42,701 nt of DNA from Lysobacterales bacterium (lineage in GTDB: Bacteria > Pseudomonadota > Gammaproteobacteria > Xanthomonadales > SZUA-36), in NCBI GenBank assembly GCA_014238945.1, contig JABAAB010000029.1:1-42701 (forward strand). The letters run 5' to 3'. A program made the translations under genes and the position numbers. This document shows positions 34,209 through 42,701 of the stretch, piece by piece (positions within the stretch are counted from its first letter, which is position 1; each line of letters begins with the position of its first letter). The notes below the pieces were generated by a model. It did no database searches and was not told the DNA's origin. It was given only the letters and a program-made list of their open reading frames with translations.

Positions 34209-34322
34209 CTGGGTTCAACTCTTAAATTCCGTTATTTCTCGATACGACAGGTTTTTGTCCAAACGAGATCCAAACGAGACCTCACCGCAGTATATGCGGT
34301 AACGAACCGGAAAAGTTCGTTT

Positions 34323-34436
34323 AACGCCTGCATGCAGTGAGAAGCCGGCAACTTCGCCCAAGGTGCCTACTAATGGGTTATCTGATTCACAGTCAGGTAG
34401 GGTTTGAAGTGCGGCGCCGGTTTTTGCCCTGGGTTG
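34323..34436 (-). pseudogene. IS91-family transposase fragment (b), middle part
   Basis: The minus frame reads QPRAKTGAALQTLPDCE and GEVAGFSLHAGV, matching the stretch that follows GPHAGRKALTL in IS91-type transposases. It continues the protein where fragment (c) at 42025 ends. It has no start or ends of its own and lies directly upstream of the efflux operon, so the operon's promoter must lie within or after this debris. Confidence 0.7.
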
Positions 34437-34524
34437 TATAAAACCTGCTTTGTGTGTCAGATGCGTGGGTGGTTTATACTTTCTATCCACCCGACGAAAA
34501 TACGCTACGTGCCGGAGGTATCTC

Positions 34525-35847
34525 ATGTTCCGCTTTGCGATCACGGTGGTTTTGGCCGCGATCCCTGTTGCCGGATTTTGTCAAGCGGATTTGCTGACCC
34601 TGGATGAGTGCCTTGAAATTGCGCTCGCCAATAATCTTGCCCTCGTCAATGCCCGGCTCGAAGTGGCGGCCGCCGGAGACAACGTGGCTGCACTGCGCAC
34701 TCGCCGCTATCCGAGACTGGATGTTCAGGGAGGTGTTTCTAACAATCTGCAGGATCAGGGCTACACCTTTGAAGAAGGTGTCTGGGGTGACTATCCGATG
34801 ATTGGCGAGCTTCCTGCTCAGGACGTCACGATTAATAGCGCTTCCGGCAGCACAAGTTTTCTGTCGGCTGGTGTCACCCAGCCACTCTCGCAGCAATATC
34901 GACTCGCTTTGAGTATTGAGCAGGGCGAGGTCAGGGAAGATATGGCCGAGGAGATGGTGCGGCTTACGCAACAGGATTTGGTCCGTATCGTAAAACAGCA
35001 ATACTTCGATCTGATTCAGACACAGAGTGATCTCGCGACTACGAAAGATTCGATCCTGTTTTATGTATCGTTAAATGAGCTTGTTTTAAATTACGTTGCG
35101 CAACAGGTTTCGCTGGAGTATGAATTGCTCGAAGTAGACGCACGCCTTGCCCGCCGCCAGTTGGACGCATCGGCCCAACAGCACAGGTTGGACACGCAAA
35201 GGGAGCGAATGAATGATCTTCTGGCGCGCGATCTGAATACGCCGTTCACCGTTCAGGAGTTACCGGAACCGGGTGTGCATCCCACTGACCCGCAAAATGC
35301 TGTTGCAACCGCGCTCAGTCAGCGACCCGATATCAAAGAATCAAAGCTGAAGGTGAAGGATGCGGAGCTGGGCTACGACATCAAGAAGGCGGAATACATT
35401 CCCAATCTGGATCTTCGTATTCGTTATGCAAAACTTTACGATTACGAGCTGATTCCGGACACCCATGCCTACGTTGGCTTGCACGCCAAGTGGGAGTTCT
35501 ATGACTGGGGCCGGAAGAAGAAGGAACTCGCCAGCAAGACCAGTATGATACACCAGGCGGCCAACAGCGCCAGGGAGACAGAGAATCGGGTTGTTATCGA
35601 TGTGCATAAGAGTTTTCGGGCTATCGACCAGGCCGAGGGCTCAGTGCGGGTGGCCATGCTTTCCCAGGCGGCTTCCCGTGACAAACTGCGCGTATTAATG
35701 AATCAGTATGAACAGCAAAGCATCCTGTTACAGGATGTTCTCGACGCAGAAACCGAACTCGATCGGGCCAATAACGAATATACCAGGGCAGTTCTGTCTG
35801 TCTGGAACGCGCAGGCAGAGTTGGATCACGCTATAGGAGCAAACTAA
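34525..35847 (+). CDS. TolC-family outer membrane efflux protein
   Basis: A 440-residue TolC-like protein: signal peptide (cleavage after FCQA), then two OEP repeats rich in long helices, starting LTLDECLEIALANNLAL and ending LDAETELDRANNEYTRAVL. It forms the outer-membrane channel of the tripartite pump encoded with the next genes. The frame is open back to 34450, but ATG 34525 has GGAGG seven bases upstream and begins the signal peptide. The gene ends TAA directly against the GTG of the adaptor gene. Confidence 0.92.
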   Translation: MFRFAITVVLAAIPVAGFCQADLLTLDECLEIALANNLALVNARLEVAAAGDNVAALRTRRYPRLDVQGGVSNNLQDQGYTFEEGVWGDYPMIGELPAQDVTINSASGSTSFLSAGVTQPLSQQYRLALSIEQGEVREDMAEEMVRLTQQDLVRIVKQQYFDLIQTQSDLATTKDSILFYVSLNELVLNYVAQQVSLEYELLEVDARLARRQLDASAQQHRLDTQRERMNDLLARDLNTPFTVQELPEPGVHPTDPQNAVATALSQRPDIKESKLKVKDAELGYDIKKAEYIPNLDLRIRYAKLYDYELIPDTHAYVGLHAKWEFYDWGRKKKELASKTSMIHQAANSARETENRVVIDVHKSFRAIDQAEGSVRVAMLSQAASRDKLRVLMNQYEQQSILLQDVLDAETELDRANNEYTRAVLSVWNAQAELDHAIGAN

Positions 35848-36957
35848 GTGACTAAGATGCGGAGTCTGTTGACGATATCGGTGCTTGCGCTGCTGTCCGC
35901 CTGTGACCAGCCTGCGCCTGTGGAAGTGCTTACGCCCGTTCGGGTAGTAGCTGCTCGGGCGCTAGCCGACAATATCGAGTTGGGTTACTCGGCGCAGGTG
36001 ACGCCGGAAACCCAGGTGGACGTGGCTTTTCGGACTGACGGATACATAGCGCTGATCAGGCGTGTGCCGGGCCTTGGTTCTACCGACAGGTTCCTGCAGG
36101 CCGGCGACAAGGTCGCGCAGGGAGATGTGCTGGCCCGCATTCAGGATGAGCAGTATCGCGACAAAGTGGTCAAGGCACAGGCATACCTGGATAAGGCCCG
36201 GGCAGCCTTGCGCAAGGCTGAACTGGATTACCAACGCGCGACGGCTTTAAACGAAACCCGGAGCATCACCGGCCCGGACTACGATGCTGCACGGAAAGAA
36301 TATGAGACGACCCTGGCTGGCGTGGACGGGGCGCAGGCGCAACTCGACGAAGCCAATATCAAGTTAAGTGATACAGCCCTGCTTGCACCTATGAATGGCA
36401 CCATCTTGCAGCGGCAGATTGAGATCGGGACACTGGTGCATTCCGGTTCAGTGGGTTTCGTTCTGGCCAACACGAATTCGGTGAAAGTGGTCTTTGGTAT
36501 ACCAGATGTCGTGCTCAAGGATTTCCAGCTGGGTTCCCGGTTGAACATACGAACGGCGTCTTTGCCGAAAACAGTCTTCCCAGGTGTCGTCACCGAGATA
36601 GCGCCTGCGGCGGATAAGCGGACGCGCGTCTTTGAAGTGTCGTTGATCGTACAAAATCCGGATGGTGCGTTGCGAGCGGGGATGGTTGCATCACTTGACG
36701 TCGATGCGTCGATGATGCCCCGGGAAGTGACGGTGGTTCCGATCAATGCGATAGTTCGGTCAGCTGATGGAGGCTTCGGGCTTTTCGTGGTGGAGCAGGG
36801 TGATGATGGCGCCGTCGCGCGGTTACGCTCAGTCCAGACTGGCCAGGTGCTCGGTAATCTCATCACAATTACCTCAGGTGTCTCCATTGGTGACCAGGTG
36901 ATTGTCACCGGAACGGCGCAGGTCAGCGACATGCAGCCTGTCAAAGTTGTTCCCTGA
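35848..36957 (+). CDS. RND efflux periplasmic adaptor lipoprotein (MFP family)
   Basis: Membrane-fusion protein of 369 residues with a lipobox LLSAC, so it is anchored to the inner membrane facing the periplasm. The barrel-sandwich hybrid halves flank a short hairpin (DKARAALRKAELDYQRATAL); DTALLAPMNGTILQRQIEIGTLV and FGIPDVVLKDFQLGS are the lipoyl and beta-barrel parts. It links the TolC-like channel to the RND pump. GTG at 35848 is favoured by AGGAG seven bases upstream; ATG at 35857 is the alternative. Confidence 0.92.
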   Translation: MTKMRSLLTISVLALLSACDQPAPVEVLTPVRVVAARALADNIELGYSAQVTPETQVDVAFRTDGYIALIRRVPGLGSTDRFLQAGDKVAQGDVLARIQDEQYRDKVVKAQAYLDKARAALRKAELDYQRATALNETRSITGPDYDAARKEYETTLAGVDGAQAQLDEANIKLSDTALLAPMNGTILQRQIEIGTLVHSGSVGFVLANTNSVKVVFGIPDVVLKDFQLGSRLNIRTASLPKTVFPGVVTEIAPAADKRTRVFEVSLIVQNPDGALRAGMVASLDVDASMMPREVTVVPINAIVRSADGGFGLFVVEQGDDGAVARLRSVQTGQVLGNLITITSGVSIGDQVIVTGTAQVSDMQPVKVVP

Positions 36958-36971
36958 CCGGACATCTGATT

Positions 36972-38480
36972 TTGTTGAATGAAGAAAAAATCCGCGAACT
37001 GGAGAGCAAGACCAACATTGCACGGTTCTGCGTAGATAATCCCCATGTTTCATGGGCGCTTCTGATCCTCGTCTTGGTCTGGGGTACCAATGGCTATCAG
37101 CACATGCCCAAGAGCAAGGACCCGAATATTCCAGTACGCGTCGCGCTGGTGGTTACGCCCTGGCCGGGGCACGATGCAGTGGAAGTCGAACAATTGGTTA
37201 CCCGACAGGTTGAACGAAAGATTGCGGAAAGCCAGTTCCTGAACCAGCCGGACGCACGTTCGTTCGCCATCCAATCGCTGACCTTGCCGGGTATTTCGAT
37301 GGTGCGGGTGCAGTTAGCGACGGGTACCGATCGCGACGTAGCATTCAACGAAATCAGTCTGAAGCTTGAGGGAATTAACCCCGACTTGCCTGATGGGGCG
37401 GGTCCGATCTCGTTGAACAGTGGATTTGGCGATACGGCGGCGGTATTGCTATCTGTAGCGAGCCCGAGAGCGGATGAAGTTGAGGTCGCGTTGCGTGCGA
37501 CAGAAATCAGCCGGGCCATTGACGACATACGCCAGGGCAAAGTAAACGCGACAGGCCGCGCGACGCTGGTCGTGGCCACGCCGCTGGATATAGACACGGT
37601 AGACCCGGGCGCCATGAACATCGGTCTTCGTTTGTTCGGAGCCTGGCTGAGCGATCGGGAGCTTGGCAGTGATTTCGAGGCCCTGCGTGGTCCAGGTTAT
37701 CTGGGGCTGGATTTCGCGACCACTGCAAGCGATGAGCAGTTACTAGCAAGCACCTCGGGATTTCTTCATCAGCGACTCGGCAGCACGCGTTTCTTCCCCG
37801 ATGCCTGGCAACCCACCGTCATTCGAAATACGGCCGACACCGACAAGCAACTCACCTCAGTCGTAGGCGATAAATACAGCTATCGGCAGCTCGACGACTT
37901 CTCGAGTGTGATCACGGCCAACCTGAACACGATACCCCAGGTATCAAGGGTGTTTCGGTCGGGCGTGCTTCGTGAGCAGATCGACCTGAGCTATTCCCAG
38001 GAATTATTGGCGTCTTACGGCGTTCTACCGTCGCGCATCGGCCAGATTATCAATGCGCGCAACACCACGATTCCCGGCGGCGTTCTGCAGGTCGAAGACA
38101 TGAATGTTCTGCTGACGCCGACTGGCGACTTCACCAGTAAAGAACAGATTGGCGACGTAATTATCACGCGCTCCGACGCCGGGTCGCCCGTCTATCTGCG
38201 CAGCCTGGTCAATATTCGATCCGGCTATCAAAGCCCGCCACGGTTACTGACTTACCACACGGCGCGCGATGCAAACGGTCAGTGGCAGCGAAATCGTTCT
38301 GTCAATATCACGGTGCAGATGAATGTTGGCGAACAAATTGCGAAGTTGGGTAAAGCTGTCGATAGCACGCTCGAAATAATTCGTCTGACCTTGCCCGATG
38401 ACCTGATTATCGAACGTGTGTCGGATCAGCCTTCCCAAGTCGTAGAGAGGTATCAACCTCTTTATGAGGGCGCTGTATGA
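36972..38480 (+). pseudogene. RND efflux pump permease, N-terminal part (split by frameshift)
   Basis: This 502-residue frame holds the first transmembrane helix (about 28-45, WALLILVLVWG) and the whole first periplasmic loop of an RND pump. It ends at VVERYQPLYEGAV just before helix 2. The start is non-ATG (TTG at 36972 or 36975). The loop is longer than usual: about 100 extra residues from RQGKVNATGR to ADTDKQ. The stop arises from a near-perfect 13-bp duplication at 38460-38485; without it the frame reads on as PLYEAVFLVVL into the next frame, giving about 1206 residues. Either the pump is dead or it is made as two coupled chains. Confidence 0.85.
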
Positions 38481-38485
38481 GGCCG
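38460..38485. repeat. 13-bp near-tandem duplication causing the RND pump frameshift
   Basis: Units CTTTATGAGGGCG and CTGTATGAGGCCG follow each other and differ at two positions. Removing one unit restores the family sequence QPLYEAVFLV in a single frame. 13 is not a multiple of three, so the duplication shifts the frame and creates both the TGA at 38478 and the ATG at 38464. Confidence 0.85.
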
Positions 38486-40605
38486 TGTTTCTGGTGGTGT
38501 TAATTGCGTTGATCGGGTTTTGGGAATGGCGATCTGCGTTGCTGTTGATGATATCCATACCCATCACATTGGCCATGACCTTCGGGATCATCTCGATGCT
38601 GGGATTAGACTTACAGCAGGTTTCGATTGCCGCCTTGATTATCGCGCTGGGGCTACTGGTCGATGACCCTGTGGTTGCCGGTGATGCGATCAAGCGTGAG
38701 ATGGCCCAGGGCAGGCCGCGTGCTACGGCGGCATGGCTAGGCCCAACGCTGCTGGCTACTGCGATATTTTTTGCCACCGTAACCAATGTCGTTGCCTACC
38801 TGCCATTATTGTTATTGAGTGGTAACCAGGGAGATTTTCTTTTCAGTCTTCCGATCGTCATGGCCGCTGCGCTGATTTCGTCGCGTATCGTGTCGATGAC
38901 ATTTATTCCGTTTCTGGGAAATCTGATCCTCCGCCGCGACCAACGCAAAACCCTCACCATCGAGGAACGTCGGGTACAGGGATTTACCGGCAAATACTAC
39001 AAGCTTGTTGGCCACCTGATCGATCACCGCAGAAAGGTATTGCTGTGTTTTCTGCTTATTCTCGCAGCGGGCGTGGGCATCAAGTCACAATTGAAGAATG
39101 CTTTCTTCCCGGATGACGTCCAATATATTTCAACCATCGATGTGTGGATGAAGAACGACGCCAATCTCCAGGCGACCAATGAAGTGGTCGTAAAGGTAGA
39201 GGGTTTCGTGCGACAGGAGGTTCGTGCATTTGCGCAAGAGCAGGGACTTAAGGACGAAGGCGATCTCCTGGAGTCGATCAATTCCACGATCGGTGGGGGC
39301 GCGCCGCGATTCTGGTTCACCATCAGTCCTGAGCAGCGCCAGAATAATTATGCGCAGTTGATCGTGAGGCTCAACGACAAGGATATGACACCGATACTGG
39401 TGCCACGTTTGCAGATGGTACTGAGTAACCAGGTTGCTGGCGCGGATATCGATGTCAAGCAGTTGCAGACGACACCGGTGAACTACCCGGTTGCAATTCG
39501 TATTTCCCACCGGGTGACGGCCAGCAATCAGGAAGAGCAGGCCGATATTGACAGATTGCTGGACTACGCGGAAACGGTCAAATCCATCATCCGCCAGTCG
39601 CCGGCAGTGCGGACCGTTCGCGATGACTGGGGTGATTCCAGCCTCGTATTACAGCTGAAGATTGATTCGGATCGTGCCAATCTTGCGGGCATTACGAACG
39701 AAGACATTGCGATCTCATCGTCTAGCGGAATTAGCGGCGCCCGTGTCGGAACCCTGCGTCAGGGGGATAAACAGATTCCAATTGTTACGCGCTTGCGTCT
39801 TGATCAGCGTGCGCGTCTGTCCGACCTTAACAGTCTGTACGTGTACTCGATGGATAGTGAGAGTAAGGTGCCATTGCTTGAAATGGCATCGACGGAGTAC
39901 AAACTGAAGACGGAACGCATTCGGCGTATTGAACAATTCCGGACGATCACGGTATTCAGTTATCCTGGTCCGGGCTATTTGTCCGCGGACATCATGCAGG
40001 ACGCGCAGGCGCAGCTGGATACCTTTCAGGCTTCGCTGGCGGATGGCTATGTTATGGAGATCTCCGGGAACCAGGCCAATACCGAGCACGGGTTTGCAGA
40101 GCTGATCGGGGTGATGATGATTTCCGCGGCTGCGATCTTTATGGCGCTGGTGTTGCAGTTCAGGAATCTGGTCAAGTCGCTGTTGGTACTCGCTTCGGTG
40201 CCGTTTGGCATAGTGGGCGCGCTCACGGCCTTGTATATTACCGGCGAGCCCTTCGGTTTTATGGCATTTCTGGCTATCGTCAGCCTGATAGGAGTCATCG
40301 TCAGCCATATCATTGTGCTGTTTGATTTTATCGACGAACGGCAGGCAGAGGGTGACTCGTTTAAAGACTCGTTGCTGGATGCCGGAATCATGCGTCTGAG
40401 ACCCATACTGATTACGATTGGGGCAACCACCCTGGCCCTCGTGCCCCTGGCGATTGAAGGCGGGCCCCTCTGGAAGGGGCTGTGCTACGCGCAGATTGGC
40501 GGGCTGATCGCGGCTACCTTCGGTACACTGTTGCTGGTGCCAAGCTTATACGCCTTCGTGGTGCTGGACCTGAAGGCGATACGCTGGGAAGAGAAAGCCG
40601 TTTGA
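38464..40605 (+). pseudogene. RND efflux pump permease, C-terminal part
   Basis: This 713-residue frame carries transmembrane helices 2-12 and the second periplasmic loop. Helix 4 has the proton-relay Asp pair in IALGLLVDDPVVAGD. The C-terminal half ends in GPLWKGLCYAQIGGLIAATFGTLLLVPSLYAFV. It overlaps the N-terminal frame by 17 bases, and ATG 38464 could allow reinitiation after the TGA at 38478, but its ribosome site is weak. Coding quality is intact throughout, so the break is recent, or the two parts work together. Last gene of the efflux operon. Confidence 0.88.
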
Positions 40606-40743
40606 GCGAACCTGACCCGCTTCCACATACCCTGAGCCTCTCTGCAAGCGTTGTCTCGTTACTTTGTCATGTTGAATGCGCCAGGTATTTGAACAGCGGT
40701 GAGCCACGCCTTTGGAATGCATTCAAGACCCGACACGGTTACA

Positions 40744-41130
40744 TCAATGAGTCGGCGGAGCAGATGCTGCTGTATTCAGTTTTTCCGATATGCAAAGCAA
40801 AGTTTGTTTGGTTATACAAGAGGACAGATTAGCGATTGACTCCTCTTTATGCAATACGTGAAAAGGGTATTGATTTTGACATGACGCATTGTCTTTTTCG
40901 GCTTTACACGCTGCAACAGATGTCGTTAACGTGTCAGATACAGATTTCTGCACATTTTCCTTGACTTGCAACTGAATTTTTTCTTTAAACGAAAGATTAG
41001 ACGTGTCACCTTCACTGCTTGCACTGTATCCCGAATGCACCCAAGTTAGCCCTAAGGCAACGGTTAAGGTAACTAACAATACTCGGCATGGTTTTGCAAA
41101 ACAGTCGATCCATTTGGTCGTTACAATCAT
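40744..41130 (-). CDS. Small exported cysteine-containing protein
   Basis: A 128-residue protein I do not recognise. The N-terminus has a hydrophobic leader (about 17-36, VLLVTLTVALG) with likely cleavage after GYSA. The mature part is charged, with a helix-prone KEKIQLQVKENVQKSV and four cysteines (75, 84, 105, 113) spaced as two pairs, which could form disulfides in the periplasm. ATG 41130 follows TTGGAGGAAATT, an excellent ribosome site, so the gene is real. It lies alone, convergent with the efflux operon. Bases 40606-40743 hold nothing recognisable. Confidence 0.65.
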   Translation of the reverse strand: MIVTTKWIDCFAKPCRVLLVTLTVALGLTWVHSGYSASSEGDTSNLSFKEKIQLQVKENVQKSVSDTLTTSVAACKAEKDNASCQNQYPFHVLHKEESIANLSSCITKQTLLCISEKLNTAASAPPTH

Positions 41131-41173
41131 AATTTCCTCCAAACAGCTTAATAAATTAAAACAAGGTTCTGTG

Positions 41174-41403
41174 TATAGGTAAAATAGACGCTTCTTGGCC
41201 AGAAATCCAGACTTGTTGAGTACGGTGTTTTTCAGCTATTCGTGCTGTTCATTCCGAAATTTCAGCATTGTTGCCACTCGTGACTGAATTCAACTGTGCA
41301 ACACCGCTATTTCTGCCCCTTTCAGTCTACAGTGCGAAAGACACCGTGCCGCTGTTGGTCAGTGCAGCCGTGCATTTGAATGATGGGTCTCTTCAAACAA
41401 GTC
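41174..41403 (+). repeat. Dispersed repeat, copy 3
   Basis: Homologous along its length to copy 2 at 33792-34033, with the same left end and orientation. It fills most of the 457-base gap between the two small exported-protein genes; the rest of the gap (41404-41587) contains the ribosome site and presumably the promoter of the lipoprotein gene. No intact reading frame. Confidence 0.6.
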
Positions 41404-41587
41404 AGTTTTCGGCGCGGCCCGCCTTAAGATACAATACAGTGGCTCAAATATGACCAAGGTGGTACCGTTACGCCAAGGCTAACGAAGTTGACTCTGGAGG
41501 GATTTTTCTGCTTCCGGAAACAGTACAATCGGCAGCCTGGTCGAACAAAGGCTATTATTAAGATGTATCAAGGAAGGAGAGTAGAAA

Positions 41588-41983
41588 ATGAAACAGAAGC
41601 TCATCATAATTTTGATGATGATATCGCTGGCGCTGGCCGTGAACGGATGCAGCAAAGGCGAAGAGGAAGAGGCCAGTGCGGTATCGAATGCCGTTGACAC
41701 AGTAACCGAAGCAGCCAGCGATGTTGGCGACGCGGTGGCTGAAGCCGCCGTTGAAGCAAGCGATACGGTTGAAGAGGTTGCTGATGATGCGGTTGAAGAT
41801 GCTACGGATGCCGCCGGGGATATGGCAGATGAGGCCGCCGAAGTGGTAGACGATACCGCCGAAGTGGTAGACGATGCCGCCGAAGTGGCAGGCGATGCCG
41901 TTGATGACGCGAGTGAAGCTATTTCCGACGCAATAGACGATGCCGAAGATGCTGCCGATGACACAGGAGGTGACGGCGCTTAG
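41588..41983 (+). CDS. Ala/Asp/Glu-rich lipoprotein with heptad-like repeats
   Basis: A 131-residue lipoprotein: signal peptide ending VNGC (Cys21), a short acidic linker GEEEE, then a 100-residue low-complexity tail of Ala, Asp, Glu and Val. The tail includes seven-residue repeats AEVVDDT, AEVVDDA, AEVAGDA from three 21-bp DNA units. There are no aromatics and no mature-part cysteines beyond the lipidated one. The composition suggests a long amphipathic acidic helix, as in LEA-like or Lpp-like spacers; that is inference. AAGGAGAG precedes the ATG. Function unknown. Confidence 0.75.
   Translation: MKQKLIIILMMISLALAVNGCSKGEEEEASAVSNAVDTVTEAASDVGDAVAEAAVEASDTVEEVADDAVEDATDAAGDMADEAAEVVDDTAEVVDDAAEVAGDAVDDASEAISDAIDDAEDAADDTGGDGA
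41837..41899. repeat. Three 21-bp tandem repeats within the acidic lipoprotein gene
   Basis: Units at 41837-41857, 41858-41878 and 41879-41899 begin GCCGAAGTGG and end GATACC or GATGCC. The first two differ at one base. They encode AEVVDDT, AEVVDDA and AEVAGDA. Confidence 0.9.
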
Positions 41984-42024
41984 TCACTCCCGGAACGGTT
42001 GTATCAAAAAAGCAGGCCTGGAGT

Positions 42025-42215
42025 CTACCGCCCGGCGTGCGGGCCGATGGCGATTCGATACTGGCTGGAAGCAGCTTGCAACGGGTCCATCCCGGAACCG
42101 ACGCCGAGATCCAGCGATGGATGCTCCGGGTCCGCGATCAGCAGGCCCCGACGCTCCAGCCCCGCAACGACGCGGCGGCTGAGGGTGTGCTTCCCTGTCG
42201 TCGTCCCGCACCATG
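42025..42215 (-). pseudogene. IS91-family transposase fragment (c), middle part
   Basis: The minus frame reads TTGKHTLSRRVVAGLERRGL, then MDPLQAASSQYRIAIGPHAGR and a TAG at 42025-42027. This is the helix-rich stretch before KALTL in IS91-type transposases. Fragment (b) at 34323 holds the part that would come next. The end abuts the acidic lipoprotein gene region. Bases 42216-42421 show no gene. Confidence 0.72.
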
Positions 42216-42421
42216 CCGTCGAGGATCGGCATATCGATAAAAACCGGGTGTACCCAATTGCAGAGTATAGATACCGTCTTCGATTACAAGCAAGTTTTCA
42301 AGGATTATCGTATTAACAGCAATAAGGTTTCTCCCCGCCAACAAAATGCACGGGTTGTCTTGCGAAGTAGAACGATCAGGCAGCAACCTAGTGTACTGCA
42401 TCGTAATTAATGGCACTTTCA

Positions 42422-42520
42422 GCCAGAAGCAAAGTGGTTAGCCGCAAGGCATGTTCCCGCTGGGGTAGTCAGTCTGCCTCAAGGGGACATAACACAGCGG
42501 ATGTCCGCTTTGCTTCTGGC
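42422..42520. repeat. 16-bp inverted repeat with one mismatch
   Basis: Left arm GCCAGAAGCAAAGTGG (42422-42437) and the inverted right arm ending TTGCTTCTGGC (42505-42520) pair at 15 of 16 positions around a 67-base loop. It includes a small palindrome GCGGATGTCCGC at 42497-42508. It lies just upstream of IS91 fragment (d) and may be part of that element or a MITE relic. Confidence 0.55.
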
Positions 42521-42537
42521 CCGCAGGGAGGCTATCT

Positions 42538-42701
42538 GAGGCCATGTCATGGATGCAGCGCCTCAGGCGGGTGTTCGCCATCGACATTGAGACGTGTCCC
42601 GATTGTGGCGGCACATTGCGGGTGATTGCCTGCATCGAGGATGCATCGAGGATGCGCTGCTGATCGCGAAGATCCTGGGGCATGTGCGCCAGCGTGATGA
42701 G
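42538..42701 (+). pseudogene. IS91-family transposase C-terminal fragment (d), frameshifted, runs off the window
   Basis: The plus frame reads EAMSWMQRLRRVFAIDIETC, then PDCGGTLRVIACIED, the zinc-finger end of IS91-type transposases. An exact 11-bp tandem duplication TGCATCGAGGA (42631-42652) shifts the frame to a TGA; without it the sequence reads on as IEDALLIAKILGHVRQRDE. It lacks any start in the window and continues past the end. Confidence 0.85.

Noticed and set aside
36279-37046. 255-codon minus-strand frame across the adaptor and pump genes
   Set aside because: Antisense to conserved efflux genes, with no ribosome site and biased composition.
41837-41899. CRISPR array or CRISPR-like repeats
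   Set aside because: The units are contiguous, in frame and coding, with no spacers; no cas genes anywhere in the window.
1-42701. tRNA, rRNA or riboswitch genes in the intergenic gaps
   Set aside because: No cloverleaf, rRNA core sequence or known riboswitch consensus was seen by eye in any gap over 300 bases; weak folds could be missed.

Overview
The window looks like a chromosomal stretch of a marine or sediment gammaproteobacterium. This is inferred from mid-range base composition, UbiX, the split of hexuronate enzymes, SNF and RND transporters and IorAB; no rRNA or tRNA gene is present to fix the taxonomy. Most of it is catabolic, and both ends are littered with decayed mobile DNA.

Layout. 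1-2170: two minus-strand genes with ADP-ribose-hydrolase-like (macrodomain/PARG) features, the downstream one cut short at a dispersed repeat, then a DUF4258-like orphan. 2267-5652 (minus): UxaA-type dehydratase, FAH-family enzyme, UbiX. 5812-7152 (plus): exported sulfatase. 7478-8545 (minus): exported protein with alternating alanine, closed by a good terminator. 9093-9782 (plus): flavin reductase with a TAT-like leader. 9909-15656 (minus): six-gene operon with a ThDP enzyme, KDPG aldolase, KDG kinase, SDR, VOC protein and MDR dehydrogenase. 16193-18078: DUF819 permease and a convergent GntR/FCD regulator. 18506-25451 (plus): operon of mannonate dehydratase, FAD oxidoreductase, nitrilase-fold amidohydrolase, small membrane protein, HisC-like aminotransferase and aldehyde dehydrogenase. 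A 180-bp MITE and an LLM flavin oxidoreductase follow. 26739-31422 (minus): indolepyruvate ferredoxin oxidoreductase IorAB, an aminotransferase, and a wrecked SNF amino-acid transporter. 31580-34436: decayed zone with IS91-type transposase pieces, a truncated enolase-superfamily gene, a metallophosphoesterase lipoprotein and an Ldh_2 pseudogene. 34525-40605 (plus): tripartite RND efflux operon whose pump gene is split by a 13-bp duplication. 40744-42701: two small exported proteins, another copy of the dispersed repeat, and more IS91 debris running off the end.

How the genes fit together. Mannonate dehydratase and a UxaA-type (altronate or galactarate) dehydratase both lead towards 2-keto-3-deoxygluconate. 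KdgK and Eda then convert it to pyruvate and glyceraldehyde-3-phosphate. The GntR/FCD regulator between the two big divergent units is the likely controller. The sulfatase suggests a sulfated, uronate-containing polysaccharide as one source. What the oxidase, nitrilase, aminotransferase, ALDH, ThDP and LLM enzymes do in the same locus is not clear; this is the most promising undescribed pathway here. The IorAB cluster is an aromatic amino-acid catabolic unit that has lost its adjacent transporter.
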